NCBI GenBank assembly: GCA_015064155.1
Contig: SVST01000001.1
Coordinates: 62,001 to 126,000, forward strand
Length of the DNA stretch: 64,000 bases
Reading direction: 5' to 3'
DNA from: Oscillospiraceae bacterium
GTDB lineage: Bacteria; Bacillota; Clostridia; Oscillospirales; CAG-272
Made by a program: the position numbers and the translations under genes. Below, piece after piece: positions 52,585 to 61,683 of this stretch; within the stretch, counting starts at the first letter, position 1, and every line of letters begins with the position of its first letter. Below the pieces are notes generated by a model. It did no database searches. It saw nothing but the letters and a program-made list of their open reading frames with translations, and was not told the origin of the DNA.

Positions 52585-54046
52585 TCTTCTGTTTTTAAAC
52601 GAATCCGAGCCTCAGGCTCTGCCAATCTCTCAAAAGCTTATTTATCATCTTTCGTTGGATCGGTCCTTTTCCCGTATTTCGGTGGATGTAAAAAAGCGGG
52701 AATATTTTTTGTCTGTTTTATCAAATCTTATTGCGGATGAAGATACGATTCTTTATCGGCAAGAAATTTTAAAGGATTTTGTGGCGAATCCCACTCTTTT
52801 TGAAGAACTGGTTTCGCTGTCTGCTCGTTTTCAAGAGTTGCAGGCGGCGTACAAAAGGGTAGGAAAGGATGCGTATCACCTGAACACCACCGGGACAGCG
52901 TCTTTAGACGCATCGAAAAATTTGGTGAGTGCACAGGCACTTTCTCTCAAGCGTTCGTTGCTTTTTGTCAAGGCGTACGGGGATTTGCTGTCCCGATACT
53001 CGCTTGCTGCAAGGGGATTGCTTGGCTTTGCGTCGGCATGTAAGGATATCTCCGAAAATGCGGCTACGACGGAGCTGCTTGGGTTCTGTTCAAAATATGA
53101 AAATTTCAGTGCAACCGGCTTTTGGGATTTTAAGTTCTGTTTGAATGACGAGGGGCGCATGGAAATATATGAGCTGATCGACCATCGATATATCCATGTC
53201 ATTGATCCTGAGCAGAAAAAGAAGGGCTTTTCCCTTTTTAAACGAACGGAAGAGCCCAACTACCCGTGTCAACGCTTTTATCCTGCAAACGATGGTTTGT
53301 TTGAGAGCTTTGCAATTTCCGCACTGTCCGACCTTTCGGCACTGTTCGGGCGGCTTTGCGAGCAGATTTTTTCACAGTTCGCATCTCTTTCTCAAGAGCT
53401 TGACTTTTACGGCGTAGCACTGAAATATGTAAACGAGTTGACGGAAAAACGCGTTCCGATTTGCTATCCTACCGTTTCCCAAAAGCAGGAAACCCAAATC
53501 TGCGGCTTATACGATCTATATCTTTTGCTGTCAAAGCCAACCGTGCAAGATGTTATTCCAAACGATTTTTGCTTGGCGAACGGTATAGGTGGGCTTTTGG
53601 TCTTTGGGAATAACGGCAATGGAAAGACCGTATATTTGCGTTCGGTGGCAAGTGCCCAAATTCTTGCGCAGGCAGGGCTGCCGATTCCTTGCGAAAGTGC
53701 CCACATGATGCTGTTTTCACAGATTGCCACACAGTTTTCCGAGGCAGAAAAGGAATTTTGTGAGGGGAATGCAGCGGGACGCTTCGAGCAAGAGGTCCGT
53801 GAGCTTGCCCAAATGGTGGATACATTACACATGGGCGCGCTTGTCTTTTTGAACGAACCGTTCCAAAGTACGGCATATGCCGAGGGTGCGCAGGGGCTTT
53901 GTGAATTGCTGCGGTATTTTTCGGCAATTGGTATCCGATGGGTTTTGGTTTCCCATTTGCAGCAGCTGAAGGATGCTTTTAACGCGGAGGAAGCCCGGCT
54001 TGCATACATGTGTAATTATCGCATTGAGCAAGGCTTGAATCGATAA
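52574..54046 (+). CDS. MutS-like ATPase (second of tandem pair)
   Basis: The 490-residue protein has the same layout as its neighbour but low visible identity. A helical N-terminal two-thirds leads to Walker A LLVFGNNGNGKTVYLRSV (about residue 348). ATQFSEAEKEFCEGNAAGRFEQE and the Walker-B-like LVFLNEPFQSTAYAEG (again Asn-Glu) follow, then WVLVSHLQQLKDA. GGAGG is 7 bases before the ATG at 52574; the ATG at 52568 is too close. It overlaps the first gene by 11 bases. The pair probably forms a heterodimer, as MutS-family ATPases work as dimers. Confidence 0.75.
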   Translation: MKISLLFLNESEPQALPISQKLIYHLSLDRSFSRISVDVKKREYFLSVLSNLIADEDTILYRQEILKDFVANPTLFEELVSLSARFQELQAAYKRVGKDAYHLNTTGTASLDASKNLVSAQALSLKRSLLFVKAYGDLLSRYSLAARGLLGFASACKDISENAATTELLGFCSKYENFSATGFWDFKFCLNDEGRMEIYELIDHRYIHVIDPEQKKKGFSLFKRTEEPNYPCQRFYPANDGLFESFAISALSDLSALFGRLCEQIFSQFASLSQELDFYGVALKYVNELTEKRVPICYPTVSQKQETQICGLYDLYLLLSKPTVQDVIPNDFCLANGIGGLLVFGNNGNGKTVYLRSVASAQILAQAGLPIPCESAHMMLFSQIATQFSEAEKEFCEGNAAGRFEQEVRELAQMVDTLHMGALVFLNEPFQSTAYAEGAQGLCELLRYFSAIGIRWVLVSHLQQLKDAFNAEEARLAYMCNYRIEQGLNR

Positions 54047-54081
54047 AAAAGAATTTTATAACCAAGGAAAGGATTTTTGAA

Positions 54082-54579
54082 ATGAAGAAATTTTTATTGC
54101 TTCTGCTAACGCTTTGCATGGTATTCGGGGCGGTTTCCTGCGCAAAAGAACCGAGTGCATCGTTTGAACAGCCCGTTGTTATCAAGGGAGTAAAGATCTC
54201 GTTGGACGACGAGGCAAAGGACATTTTACCGGCAATGGGTGCGCTGATTGATTATGACGAAACCCCAACCTGCAACTACGAGGGAATGGATAAAACGTAC
54301 GTGTACAACGGTGTTCAATTGGAAACCTATACCATGAAAAATATCGAATACGTCCGAAAGATCCTGCTTTTGGATGACTCTTCCGAAACCCCCGAGGGGC
54401 TTCGTGTCGGAGCTTCCGAGGAAACTGTTACCGAATTTTACGGAGAGCCTACAGAAAAGTTTGACGGCGGCTACCGATATGATGACAAAAAGGATTCCAA
54501 CCGCTTGGAGATCGGTTTGCGCGACGGGAAAGTGACGTACGTTCTTTACTGCAAAATTGAGGGAAATAAGAAAAACTGA
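54082..54579 (+). CDS. Small lipoprotein of unknown function
   Basis: The 165-residue protein has a lipoprotein signal peptide (MKKFLLLLLTLCMVFGAVSC, lipobox GAVSC, Cys20). A single soluble domain follows, with VVIKGVKISLDDEAKDIL, YVYNGVQLETYTMKNIEYV and LRVGASEETVTEFYGEP. The last segment has the G-x-S-x-x-x-V-x-x-x-Y-G pattern of small SmpA/BamE-like lipoprotein folds, a loose resemblance only. AAGGAAAGGA precedes the ATG. It is the last gene before a bidirectional terminator and may share the message of the MutS-like pair, with a 35-base gap. Confidence 0.65.
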   Translation: MKKFLLLLLTLCMVFGAVSCAKEPSASFEQPVVIKGVKISLDDEAKDILPAMGALIDYDETPTCNYEGMDKTYVYNGVQLETYTMKNIEYVRKILLLDDSSETPEGLRVGASEETVTEFYGEPTEKFDGGYRYDDKKDSNRLEIGLRDGKVTYVLYCKIEGNKKN

Positions 54580-54602
54580 TACACGCTTCCATTTATAAAC
54601 GG

Positions 54603-54648
54603 AAAAACGCAGACTTCGAAGAAAAATCTTCGGAATCTGCGTTTTTTT
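54603..54648. terminator. Bidirectional terminator between lipoprotein gene and clpX
   Basis: ACGCAGACTTCGAAGA (54607-54622) pairs with TCTTCGGAATCTGCGT (54627-54642; two mismatches), with an A-run on the left and seven T on the right. Confidence 0.85.
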
Positions 54649-54660
54649 GTGGATGAAAGC

Positions 54661-56013
54661 TCACTCCTCTGCGTCGAGCAGTGCGCCGGACGTCAAAAGG
54701 GCAGCTTCCTCGCGGAGCAGCTTGTAATTGCTCTTTCCCGTGCCGCGGATGCAAGCAGGCGTAATTTCCACTTCCGCCACGTCGTGACGGGAGGGGATCT
54801 CGTACATGATCTCGGTCATTGCCGTTTCCATGATCGAACGCAAGCCGCGCGCACCCGTATTGCGCTCCAGGGCAAGATTTGCCACCTCTTCCAAAGCACC
54901 CTCGGCAAAGGTCAGCTTCACGCCGTCCATTTGGAACAGCTTTTCATACTGCTTGACAAGCGAGTTTTTCGGTTCGGTCAGAATGCGAACCAAAGCGGTT
55001 TGGTCAAGGTCGGAAAGCGGAACGATCATCGGGATTCGTCCCACCAATTCGGGGATCAACCCGAATTTTACGATGTCGTGAGGGGTCACGTCACGGAAAA
55101 TACCGCTGTCCTTGCGCTCGGACTTGGTTTTGATCTCGCCGCCAAAGCCGATGGTCTGGTTGCCCTTGCGCGCTTCGATCATCTTTTCCATGCCGTCGAA
55201 GGCACCGCCGCAAATGAAAAGAATGTTTTTGGTATTGATCTGAATAAATTCCTGATTGGGATGCTTTCTGCCACCCTGCGGAGGCACGTTGGAAACGGTC
55301 CCCTCCAGAATTTTCAACAGTGCTTGCTGAACACCCTCACCCGATACGTCACGCGTGATCGATCGATTTTCGCTTTTACGGGAGATTTTATCGATTTCGT
55401 CGATATAGATAATCCCGCGTTCGGCAAGCTCAATATTGTAATCTGCGGCTTGAATCAAGCGTAAGAGGATATTTTCCACGTCTTCACCAACGTAGCCCGC
55501 CTCGGTCAGCGTAGTTGCATCGGCAATTGCAAAGGGAACCTTCAGGGTCTTTGCCAGCGTTTGTGCAAGATAGGTTTTTCCAACACCCGTGGGACCGATC
55601 AGTAGCACGTTGCTTTTTTGCAGCTCAACATCATCCTCATTTTGCTCAGGCGCGGGGTCTTTTTTCTTTTTGCTCTTTTTCGGTTGCTTTTTTTCTTCCG
55701 AAAGAACACGCTTGTAATGGTTGTAAACGGCTACCGACAAGGCGATCTTTGCTTCATCCTGTCCAATGACGTATTTATCAAGGGTTTCCTTGATCTGCAT
55801 GGGGCGGGGAAGCTCGACCAAGGAAAGCTCACTTGCCGAAGCTGCTGCGGCTTCGGTTTCGGTGATCAGATCGTTGCAAGCCTCTACACAGAAATCGCAA
55901 ATATAAGCACCCGTGGGGGAGGGAATCAGAAAATCAACCTGATGCTCGTTTCTTCCGCAGAAGGAACAGTGGCGCAATCCCTTGGAGCCGTTGTTAGAGT
56001 TGTTGTTTGCCAT
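54661..56013 (-). CDS. clpX: ClpX, ATP-dependent unfoldase subunit of ClpXP
   Basis: The 450-residue protein has the N-terminal zinc domain ([11 protein letters not shown] and CDFCVEAC). The AAA+ core has Walker [19 protein letters not shown] (about residue 140) and Walker [11 protein letters not shown]. The ClpP-docking IGF loop is NQTIGFGGE (about residue 300). A basic linker ([17 protein letters not shown]) is longer than in Bacillus ClpX (about 420 residues). It unfolds tagged proteins and feeds them to ClpP. It lies 23 bases downstream of clpP in the tig-clpP-clpX unit. Confidence 0.97.
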   Translation of the reverse strand: MANNNSNNGSKGLRHCSFCGRNEHQVDFLIPSPTGAYICDFCVEACNDLITETEAAAASASELSLVELPRPMQIKETLDKYVIGQDEAKIALSVAVYNHYKRVLSEEKKQPKKSKKKKDPAPEQNEDDVELQKSNVLLIGPTGVGKTYLAQTLAKTLKVPFAIADATTLTEAGYVGEDVENILLRLIQAADYNIELAERGIIYIDEIDKISRKSENRSITRDVSGEGVQQALLKILEGTVSNVPPQGGRKHPNQEFIQINTKNILFICGGAFDGMEKMIEARKGNQTIGFGGEIKTKSERKDSGIFRDVTPHDIVKFGLIPELVGRIPMIVPLSDLDQTALVRILTEPKNSLVKQYEKLFQMDGVKLTFAEGALEEVANLALERNTGARGLRSIMETAMTEIMYEIPSRHDVAEVEITPACIRGTGKSNYKLLREEAALLTSGALLDAEE

Positions 56014-56036
56014 GAATTGTCCTTTCCGGTTTGATA

Positions 56037-56648
56037 TCAGGGACGCTTTGTCAGCACGCGGTCGATCAGACCGTATTCCATCGCTTCGGCGGCGGTCATG
56101 TAGTTGTCGCGGTCGGTGTCACGTTCAATGATTTCCAACGGTTTACCGGTATTTTCCGCAAGGATGCGGTTCAAGGTTGCCTTGGTTTTGAGGATCTGCT
56201 CGGCTTGAATCTGGATATCACTTGCCTGACCGCGCGCACCGCCGAGAGGCTGGTGGATCATGACCTCACTGTGGGGCAGGGCAAATCTCTTTCCTTTCGT
56301 GCCGGAGGACAAAAGGAATGCCCCCATACTGGCAGCCATACCGATGCAGATGGTGGAAACGTCACATTTGATAAACTGCATGGTGTCGTAAATTGCCATG
56401 CCCGCAGTCACCGATCCGCCGGGAGAGTTGATATAGAAGGAAATATCCTTGTCGGGGTCGCTTGCCTCCAAAAAGAGCATTTGCGCAACCACCAAAGACG
56501 CGGTGGTGTCGTTGACCTCGTCCGACAAAAATACAATGCGGTCATTGAGCAAACGGGAGAAGATATCATAGGAGCGTTCTCCGCGGTTGGTCTGCTCTAC
56601 AACCATGGGAACCAGTGCGTTTTTGGTAAGATCCTTGTAATCGAACAT
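56037..56648 (-). CDS. clpP: ClpP, ATP-dependent protease catalytic subunit
   Basis: The 203-residue protein has the catalytic Ser in [12 protein letters not shown] (about residue 100), the catalytic His in [15 protein letters not shown] (about 125) and Asp in [10 protein letters not shown] (about 174). The N-terminal [20 protein letters not shown] is typical. The tetradecamer degrades unfolded proteins delivered by ClpX. The start at 56648 has GAGGT 7 bases upstream; the longer reading to 56696 is rejected. No propeptide is evident beyond the first dozen residues. Confidence 0.97.
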   Translation of the reverse strand: MFDYKDLTKNALVPMVVEQTNRGERSYDIFSRLLNDRIVFLSDEVNDTTASLVVAQMLFLEASDPDKDISFYINSPGGSVTAGMAIYDTMQFIKCDVSTICIGMAASMGAFLLSSGTKGKRFALPHSEVMIHQPLGGARGQASDIQIQAEQILKTKATLNRILAENTGKPLEIIERDTDRDNYMTAAEAMEYGLIDRVLTKRP

Positions 56649-56717
56649 GATAAATACCTCTTTTCGGTAAGATTTGAACCGGAAGTCGCAAAGCAATTTC
56701 CGGTTCAGACAGTAGGA

Positions 56718-57995
56718 TTATTTTACGATAGCGTTTTCTTTTACGAAGTCCATTGCCTTCTTTACCTTCAGATCCTCAGCAACCGAATCTGCGGGAACCA
56801 TCTCGCGAACCTTATCGGCTTCCATGCCGTAAGCTTCGGCGATTCTTGCAATTTCAGCCTCGGTTTCAGCCTTGGTAACCTTGAGCTTTTCTTTCTTTGC
56901 AATGGTTTCAAGAGCCAAACGCAGCTTCACCTGCTTCTCAGCCTGCGGGCGGAGTTGCTCGCGCAGAGAATCCAGATTCATGCCGGTGTACTGGAAGTAG
57001 GTCTTGAGATCCAAGCCCTGCATACGCAAACGGTTGTCGTAGTCGCGAACGTAGTTCTCGGTTTCTGCAACGTACATCTGCTCGGGAATATCAGCAACCA
57101 GCTTCTCGATCAGCACCTCAAGGATTGCGTCCTCGAACTTGCGATCTGCCTCGTCCTCATGTCTTTTAGCAATTTTTGCCTTCACGTCGGCGCGATATTC
57201 ATCCATCGTATCAAATTCGGAAACGTCTTTTGCAAAATCGTCGTCCAGCTCGGGAAGCTCAACGTGCTTGATTGCGTGGATAACGGTCTTGAACACTGCA
57301 GCCTTACCTGCCAGCTCCTTTGCATGATACTCTTCGGGGAAGGTTACGTTCACGTCGAACTCCTCGCCGATCTTATGACCTGCAACCTGCTCCTCAAAGC
57401 CGGGGATAAAGTTGCCGGAGCCGAGCTTGAGGGGATAATCGTTCCCCTTACCGCCCTCAAATGCAACGCCGTCAACAAAGCCCTCGTAGTCGATGGTGCA
57501 AACGTCGTTCATTTCGGAAACACCGTCGGTAACCTCGATTTCTCTGGAGTTGCGCTCACGAACCATATTGATCTCGCGCTCAAGCTCCTCGTCGGTAACC
57601 TCTTCTACCTTCTTTTCTACCTCAATACCGGTGTAGCCTTCGATTTTAGCAGTGGGCTTAACAGCCAGCTTTGCGCTGAGAACAACACCGTTCTCGTCAA
57701 CCGAAACGATATCGAACTCGGGCTGACCTACCATATGCAGCTTGGATTCAGCCAATGCCGCGTCAAATGCATCGGGAAGAACCTCGTTGATAGCATCCTC
57801 ATAGAAAAATCCCTTACCGTACATCTTCTCGATGACAGCACGGGGAGCCTTACCCTTGCGGAAACCGGGAACGGTAATCTTTCCAACCTGCTTGCGGTAA
57901 GCGTTGGAAATCGCTTTTTGGAACGTGTCCTTATCAACCGAGAACTCAATTGTATAAACGTTCTTTTCGGTCTTTTCGGATTTGATCAAACTCAT
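56718..57995 (-). CDS. tig: Trigger factor, ribosome-bound chaperone
   Basis: The 425-residue protein has the ribosome-binding signature VPGFRKGKAPRAVIEKMYG (about residues 37-55). An FKBP-type domain follows (VCTIDYEGFVDGVAFEGGKG, FIPGFEEQVAGHKIGEEFDV, about 150-240), then a helical C-terminal chaperone domain. It shields nascent chains and has peptidyl-prolyl isomerase activity. The ATG at 57995 (MSLIKSEKTEKN) is 9-10 bases from GGAGG; the ATG at 58003 is too close. First gene of the tig-clpP-clpX unit, with its own strong promoter. Confidence 0.96.
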   Translation of the reverse strand: MSLIKSEKTEKNVYTIEFSVDKDTFQKAISNAYRKQVGKITVPGFRKGKAPRAVIEKMYGKGFFYEDAINEVLPDAFDAALAESKLHMVGQPEFDIVSVDENGVVLSAKLAVKPTAKIEGYTGIEVEKKVEEVTDEELEREINMVRERNSREIEVTDGVSEMNDVCTIDYEGFVDGVAFEGGKGNDYPLKLGSGNFIPGFEEQVAGHKIGEEFDVNVTFPEEYHAKELAGKAAVFKTVIHAIKHVELPELDDDFAKDVSEFDTMDEYRADVKAKIAKRHEDEADRKFEDAILEVLIEKLVADIPEQMYVAETENYVRDYDNRLRMQGLDLKTYFQYTGMNLDSLREQLRPQAEKQVKLRLALETIAKKEKLKVTKAETEAEIARIAEAYGMEADKVREMVPADSVAEDLKVKKAMDFVKENAIVK

Positions 57996-58047
57996 TTTTT
58001 CATGTCCTCCAAAATAAGAGATAAATAATTTTTTACATACATCATGT

Positions 58048-58076
58048 ATTATATAATTTTTTACAGCTTTTGTCAA
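58048..58076 (-). promoter_or_regulatory. Consensus sigma-A promoter for tig-clpP-clpX
   Basis: Minus strand TTGACA (58071-58076), a 17-base spacer and TATAAT (58048-58053): a match to consensus in all twelve positions. Confidence 0.9.
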
Positions 58077-58124
58077 TAGCTTTTGCAAGAAAAAGCGTCA
58101 AAAAAGCGTCAAAACTTGAAAAAA

Positions 58125-58859
58125 TCAAAAATCCGAGGCATAGATCGGCATCGGAGAAAATCCAATGGCGTCTGCTGCGCATAAAATCATTTCGATTCCT
58201 TCAAATTCCTGTCTGCGCGGCATATAGTACGCGCCGTGGATATGGCCGAAATAGCAGGACTTGATGCCGTATTCGTGCAAAACGTCCACGATTTCCCGAC
58301 AAACAAAGCCGTTCCACACGGGCGGAAAATGCAGAAAGACCAACACAGGCAGATTGTTGCCGTTTTCCCTTTGCAGCTTGCGCGCGGCATCCAAACTCAT
58401 GCGCAGGCGAATCACCTCGCGATTGACGATTCTGTTGTAATCAACGCTGCCCACCGTATGCTGTTGGTTTTCTTCCACAAACCAGCCGCGCGTACCGCAA
58501 ACGATACAGTCGTCCAAAAGATAGGCGTTGTTATAAAGCAGACGAATACTGCGAATGTCGTTTTCTTCCATCATAGCACGCATTTTGGATGCCGTGCTCC
58601 ACCAAAAATCGTGGTTGCCCTTTCCGATCAGCTTGGTTCCGGGAAGCGAATCCAAAAACAGAAGATCGTTCCTTGCGTCCTCCAGCTTCAGTCCCCAGGA
58701 AATGTCACCCGGCACGATCACCGTATCCTCGGGATCGACCACAGCCGTCCAGTTTTTTTTGATTTTTTGCATATAATCGGTCCATCTGGAACCGAATACT
58801 TCCATTGATTTCGAGCCGTCGCTGGAAAGATGCAGATCGGCAATTGCAAACAAGGCCAC
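58125..58859 (-). CDS. Metallophosphoesterase (calcineurin-like)
   Basis: The 244-residue protein has all five metal motifs in order: ADLHLS (residue 6), VPGDISWG, IGKGNHDFWW, VFLHFPP and CYFGHIHGA. It lacks membrane segments or a signal peptide when started at GTG 58859, which follows AAAGGAGG by 10 bases. The longer frame to 59051 would overlap the divergent DUF1540 gene. The substrate is not predictable; the compact form resembles small serine/threonine-phosphatase-like or cyclic-nucleotide esterases. Confidence 0.88.
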   Translation of the reverse strand: MALFAIADLHLSSDGSKSMEVFGSRWTDYMQKIKKNWTAVVDPEDTVIVPGDISWGLKLEDARNDLLFLDSLPGTKLIGKGNHDFWWSTASKMRAMMEENDIRSIRLLYNNAYLLDDCIVCGTRGWFVEENQQHTVGSVDYNRIVNREVIRLRMSLDAARKLQRENGNNLPVLVFLHFPPVWNGFVCREIVDVLHEYGIKSCYFGHIHGAYYMPRRQEFEGIEMILCAADAIGFSPMPIYASDF

Positions 58860-58880
58860 GCGGTGTTTTCCTCCTTTCGG

Positions 58881-58911
58881 TGAATGTGCGGGAAACAAAC
58901 AGGGTATACTG
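58881..58911 (+). promoter_or_regulatory. Promoter of the DUF1540 gene, sigma-G-like
   Basis: TGAATG (58881-58886), 18 bases, then TATACTG (58905-58911). This is close to the forespore sigma-G pattern TGAATA-N17/18-CATACTA, and no TTGACA-like -35 is present. It could also be a sigma-A -10 alone. Confidence 0.4.
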
Positions 58912-58967
58912 AACCATGTGAAAGAGTCTTTCTTTCTCGAATTACAAGAAAAAAGGAGAAACAACAC

Positions 58968-59156
58968 ATGGAAGACAAGAAGTACGAAAGCACTTGCGGC
59001 TGTAAGCACATCAAGGGCATCAAGTGCAACGTTCAGAATTGCTACTATCACGACATGGACACCTGCTGTACGGCAAGCGAAATTTCGGTTGGACCTCGCA
59101 GTGCGTGCAGCTCCGGCGAAACCCTTTGCGCAACCTTTAAGCCAAAGGCTGAATAA
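58968..59156 (+). CDS. Small cysteine-rich DUF1540 protein
   Basis: The 62-residue protein has eight cysteines in STCGCKHIKGIKCNVQNCYYH, CCTAS, SACSSG and TLCATF. This spacing is characteristic of DUF1540 proteins, which are mainly found in endospore-forming Clostridia. It may bind metal or form disulfides; the role is not established. AAAAGGAG lies 8 bases before the ATG. It is a single-gene unit with a forespore-like promoter and a GC-rich terminator, opposite in direction to all its neighbours. Confidence 0.8.
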   Translation: MEDKKYESTCGCKHIKGIKCNVQNCYYHDMDTCCTASEISVGPRSACSSGETLCATFKPKAE

Positions 59157-59176
59157 GACGTCGGACGGATTGAGAG

Positions 59177-59206
59177 GCAGAGGGCGCGAATGTGCCCTCT
59201 GCTTTT
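59177..59206 (+). terminator. Terminator after the DUF1540 gene
   Basis: GCAGAGGGC (59177-59185) pairs perfectly with GCCCTCTGC (59194-59202), followed by TTTTGG. Confidence 0.65.
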
Positions 59207-59218
59207 GGTTTGGAACGC

Positions 59219-60703
59219 TTATGCCTGAATATATTCCAGCACGGCTTTTGCCATTTCGGTGCGGTCAACAACCGCTTCGAAATTGACTTTACGGGTTGCA
59301 AGACCCGACAGGGGATAGGGAATTTCGGTGTTGGTTACGCGTGACAGCTCGTCAAGTGCTTCAAGCTCGGACGAGGGATCCTTACCCGTAACCGCGCGAT
59401 AAACGTTATTTGCAAACTTGTAGGGGCTGGCAGTCGAGTCGATCACCATGGGGCGGCTGTCGCCGGTTTCTTCGACGTAAGCCTTTGCGGCATGGATTGC
59501 CACCGCAGTATGCGTATCGGCAAGATACCCGTATTTTTCATAGGTTTCGTGAATGGTTTTTGCGGTATCGTCCTCATTGGTGAAGTATCCGCTGAAGTTT
59601 TTCTGAATTTTTTCCAGGGTATCGGCGTCGACGCTGTACACACCGTTTTTCTTCAACGCATCCATGTATGCTGCGGTTTTTTCGCTTCCTGCAGTGAAGT
59701 AAAGCAGACGCTCCAGATTGCTTGAAATCAGGATATCCATCGACGGTGACATAGTCAGATAGAACTCGCGGTTGCGGTCGTAGGTACCCGTGCGCAAGAA
59801 GTCGGTGAGAATGTTGTTGGTGTTGGAAGCGCAGATCATGTGACCGATCGGCACACCCATTTCCTTTGCCAGATAAGCGGCAAAGATGTTGCCGAAGTTT
59901 CCGGTGGGAACGCAAACGTTAAAGTTTTCTCCCACCTTACATTTTCCGCTGTTCAAGAGATCGCAGTAAGCCGATACGTAGTAAACGATCTGCGGAGCAA
60001 GACGTCCCCAGTTGATCGAATTTGCACTGGAGAAGAAATAGCCTTTCTCGTTCAGCTTTTCTGCCATTTCGGCATCGCCGAAGATGACCTTAACGCCGTT
60101 TTGCGCATCGTCAAAGTTTCCGCGGATGGCACAGACGTTGACGTTCGATCCTGTCTGCGTTGCCATTTGCAGCTTTTGTACGTGGCTGACACCGTCCACG
60201 GGGTAGAAGACCATGATCTTGACGCGGTCAACGTCGCGATATCCCTCAAGTGCCGCTTTTCCGGTATCTCCCGAGGTGGCGACAAGGATGAGAGCCGTGC
60301 GCTCTTCACCGGTTTTTACCAGTGCCCGAGAAAGCAAACGGGGCATGATCTGCAAAGCCATGTCCTTGAAAGCGGCGGTGGGACCGTGCCAAAGCTCCAG
60401 CGAATAAAAGTTGTCGTGGACGTTGACAAGCGGAGCCGCGCCTCCTACGAAGGATTTTTCGTCGTAGGCTTCCTGACAGTCAGCCAACAGCTCCTCGTAG
60501 GTGTAGTCGGTCAAGAATTTGGAAAGAACCTTAGCCGCGCGAACGGGATAAGTGTCCTTACAAAGTGCCTGCAGCTCGTCGGCAGAGAAAGTGGGCAAAG
60601 ACGCGGGGACGAACAATCCTCCGTCCTCTGCAAGACCTTGCTTGATTACCTGTGCGGCTGAGAATTTTGCGGGTTCACTGCTTCTTGTGCTTTTGTAAAA
60701 CAT
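59219..60703 (-). CDS. thrC: Threonine synthase
   Basis: The 494-residue PLP enzyme has AEDGGLFVPASLPTF near the start and the cofactor Lys in GPTAAFKDMALQIM (about residue 117). LVATSGDTGKAALEG is the phosphate loop, with CVPTGNFGNIFAAYLAKEMG and the long C-terminal domain of the bacterial/yeast-type enzyme. It converts O-phosphohomoserine to threonine. GGAAGGA precedes the ATG at 60703. It follows the dipeptidase gene by 31 bases and may be read with it. No threonine attenuator is visible in that short gap. Confidence 0.95.
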   Translation of the reverse strand: MFYKSTRSSEPAKFSAAQVIKQGLAEDGGLFVPASLPTFSADELQALCKDTYPVRAAKVLSKFLTDYTYEELLADCQEAYDEKSFVGGAAPLVNVHDNFYSLELWHGPTAAFKDMALQIMPRLLSRALVKTGEERTALILVATSGDTGKAALEGYRDVDRVKIMVFYPVDGVSHVQKLQMATQTGSNVNVCAIRGNFDDAQNGVKVIFGDAEMAEKLNEKGYFFSSANSINWGRLAPQIVYYVSAYCDLLNSGKCKVGENFNVCVPTGNFGNIFAAYLAKEMGVPIGHMICASNTNNILTDFLRTGTYDRNREFYLTMSPSMDILISSNLERLLYFTAGSEKTAAYMDALKKNGVYSVDADTLEKIQKNFSGYFTNEDDTAKTIHETYEKYGYLADTHTAVAIHAAKAYVEETGDSRPMVIDSTASPYKFANNVYRAVTGKDPSSELEALDELSRVTNTEIPYPLSGLATRKVNFEAVVDRTEMAKAVLEYIQA

Positions 60704-60734
60704 GATATATATCCTTCCTGATTTGGATTTTTTA

Positions 60735-61667
60735 CTAACGTGAAAACTGTTTTTTTGCGAATCGGTCGGCATTGTCAAAAAACAACTTCCCGATCAATTT
60801 CTCGGAATAGCCGTGACGGAGCATACATTCGGCAAGACGGGGAAGCTCCGAAAGACTTTGAATTTCAGGGAAAAGGTCGCATCCGTCCATGTCACATCCC
60901 AAAGAAAGGTGCTCCTCTGCGCCAAGCGACAGAAAATGCTCAACGTGGGAAAGCAGGGACTCTGTGGTGACGGTGCTGTGGGTGGTGATAAACCTTGCAA
61001 ACAGATTGATACCAATCAATCCGCCGGAGCGAATAACCTCTGCAATCTGTTCATCGCGGAGGTTTCGGGAAACGGGGCAAACGGCAAACGCATTGGAGTG
61101 CGTTGCCAAAATCGGTTTTTCGTATTCTTCCGAGAGCTCAAAAAGCTCTTGTGCCGCGCGAACCGACGCGTGTGAGACGTCAAGCAGCATTCCAAGCGAA
61201 AGCGCTTTTTTGGCGACTGCTTTTCCAAACGCGGTCAATCCGCAATCGGTATCGTGTGCACCGCCGATGCAGCTTTCTTTCGCCCACAGGGGGGTCAGGA
61301 TCCGAAAGCCCATCTTTTGCAAACGGTCGAGCCGGGAAAGATCCCCGTCAAGAATCCGTGCATCCTCAACGCTTGGTATCAGCCAGGGACGGGTGTCCGC
61401 GGCATCGGGATACGTGTCGGAAAGATTGACGGTCAATCGAGAAACCGCAGGGTCCCGCAACAGATTTTGATACGTCTGCAGCAGATGCTCCCAGCCTGCC
61501 TCATTGCCAAGGTGCGGCGGTGTCCAAAAGGCAACCACCTGTGCATAGCGGGAAAAGCCGCCTGCTCCTTGCAGGGAGATTGCCAAATCGTTTTTCGTCA
61601 GCTGCTGACCTTGTTTATACATCTCGTAAGGGGTGTCGCAATGCAGATCGAACAACGAAAGCTTCAT
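60735..61667 (-). CDS. Membrane-dipeptidase family (M19) metallopeptidase
   Basis: The 310-residue protein has the HxD zinc motif in LFDLHCDTPYEMY (about residues 8-10), ILTPLWAKES, LLDVSHAS (zinc His), ILATHSNA and CPVSRNLRDEQ, the renal-dipeptidase pattern. No signal peptide is present, so it is cytoplasmic. It cleaves dipeptides, possibly including those with D-residues from wall turnover. AGGAGC lies 6 bases before the ATG at 61667. It sits between yraN and thrC. Confidence 0.9.
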   Translation of the reverse strand: MKLSLFDLHCDTPYEMYKQGQQLTKNDLAISLQGAGGFSRYAQVVAFWTPPHLGNEAGWEHLLQTYQNLLRDPAVSRLTVNLSDTYPDAADTRPWLIPSVEDARILDGDLSRLDRLQKMGFRILTPLWAKESCIGGAHDTDCGLTAFGKAVAKKALSLGMLLDVSHASVRAAQELFELSEEYEKPILATHSNAFAVCPVSRNLRDEQIAEVIRSGGLIGINLFARFITTHSTVTTESLLSHVEHFLSLGAEEHLSLGCDMDGCDLFPEIQSLSELPRLAECMLRHGYSEKLIGKLFFDNADRFAKKQFSR

Positions 61668-61683
61668 AAGTGCTCCTTTTTCG

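Noticed and set aside
56031-58028. 665-codon plus-strand open frame across clpP and tig
   Set aside because: Antisense to ClpP and trigger factor, both with full catalytic or binding motifs; no ribosome binding site before it.
58080-58120. Short tandem repeat (TTTTGACGC twice on the minus strand)
   Set aside because: Two imperfect copies in AT-rich spacer; too short to support a function.
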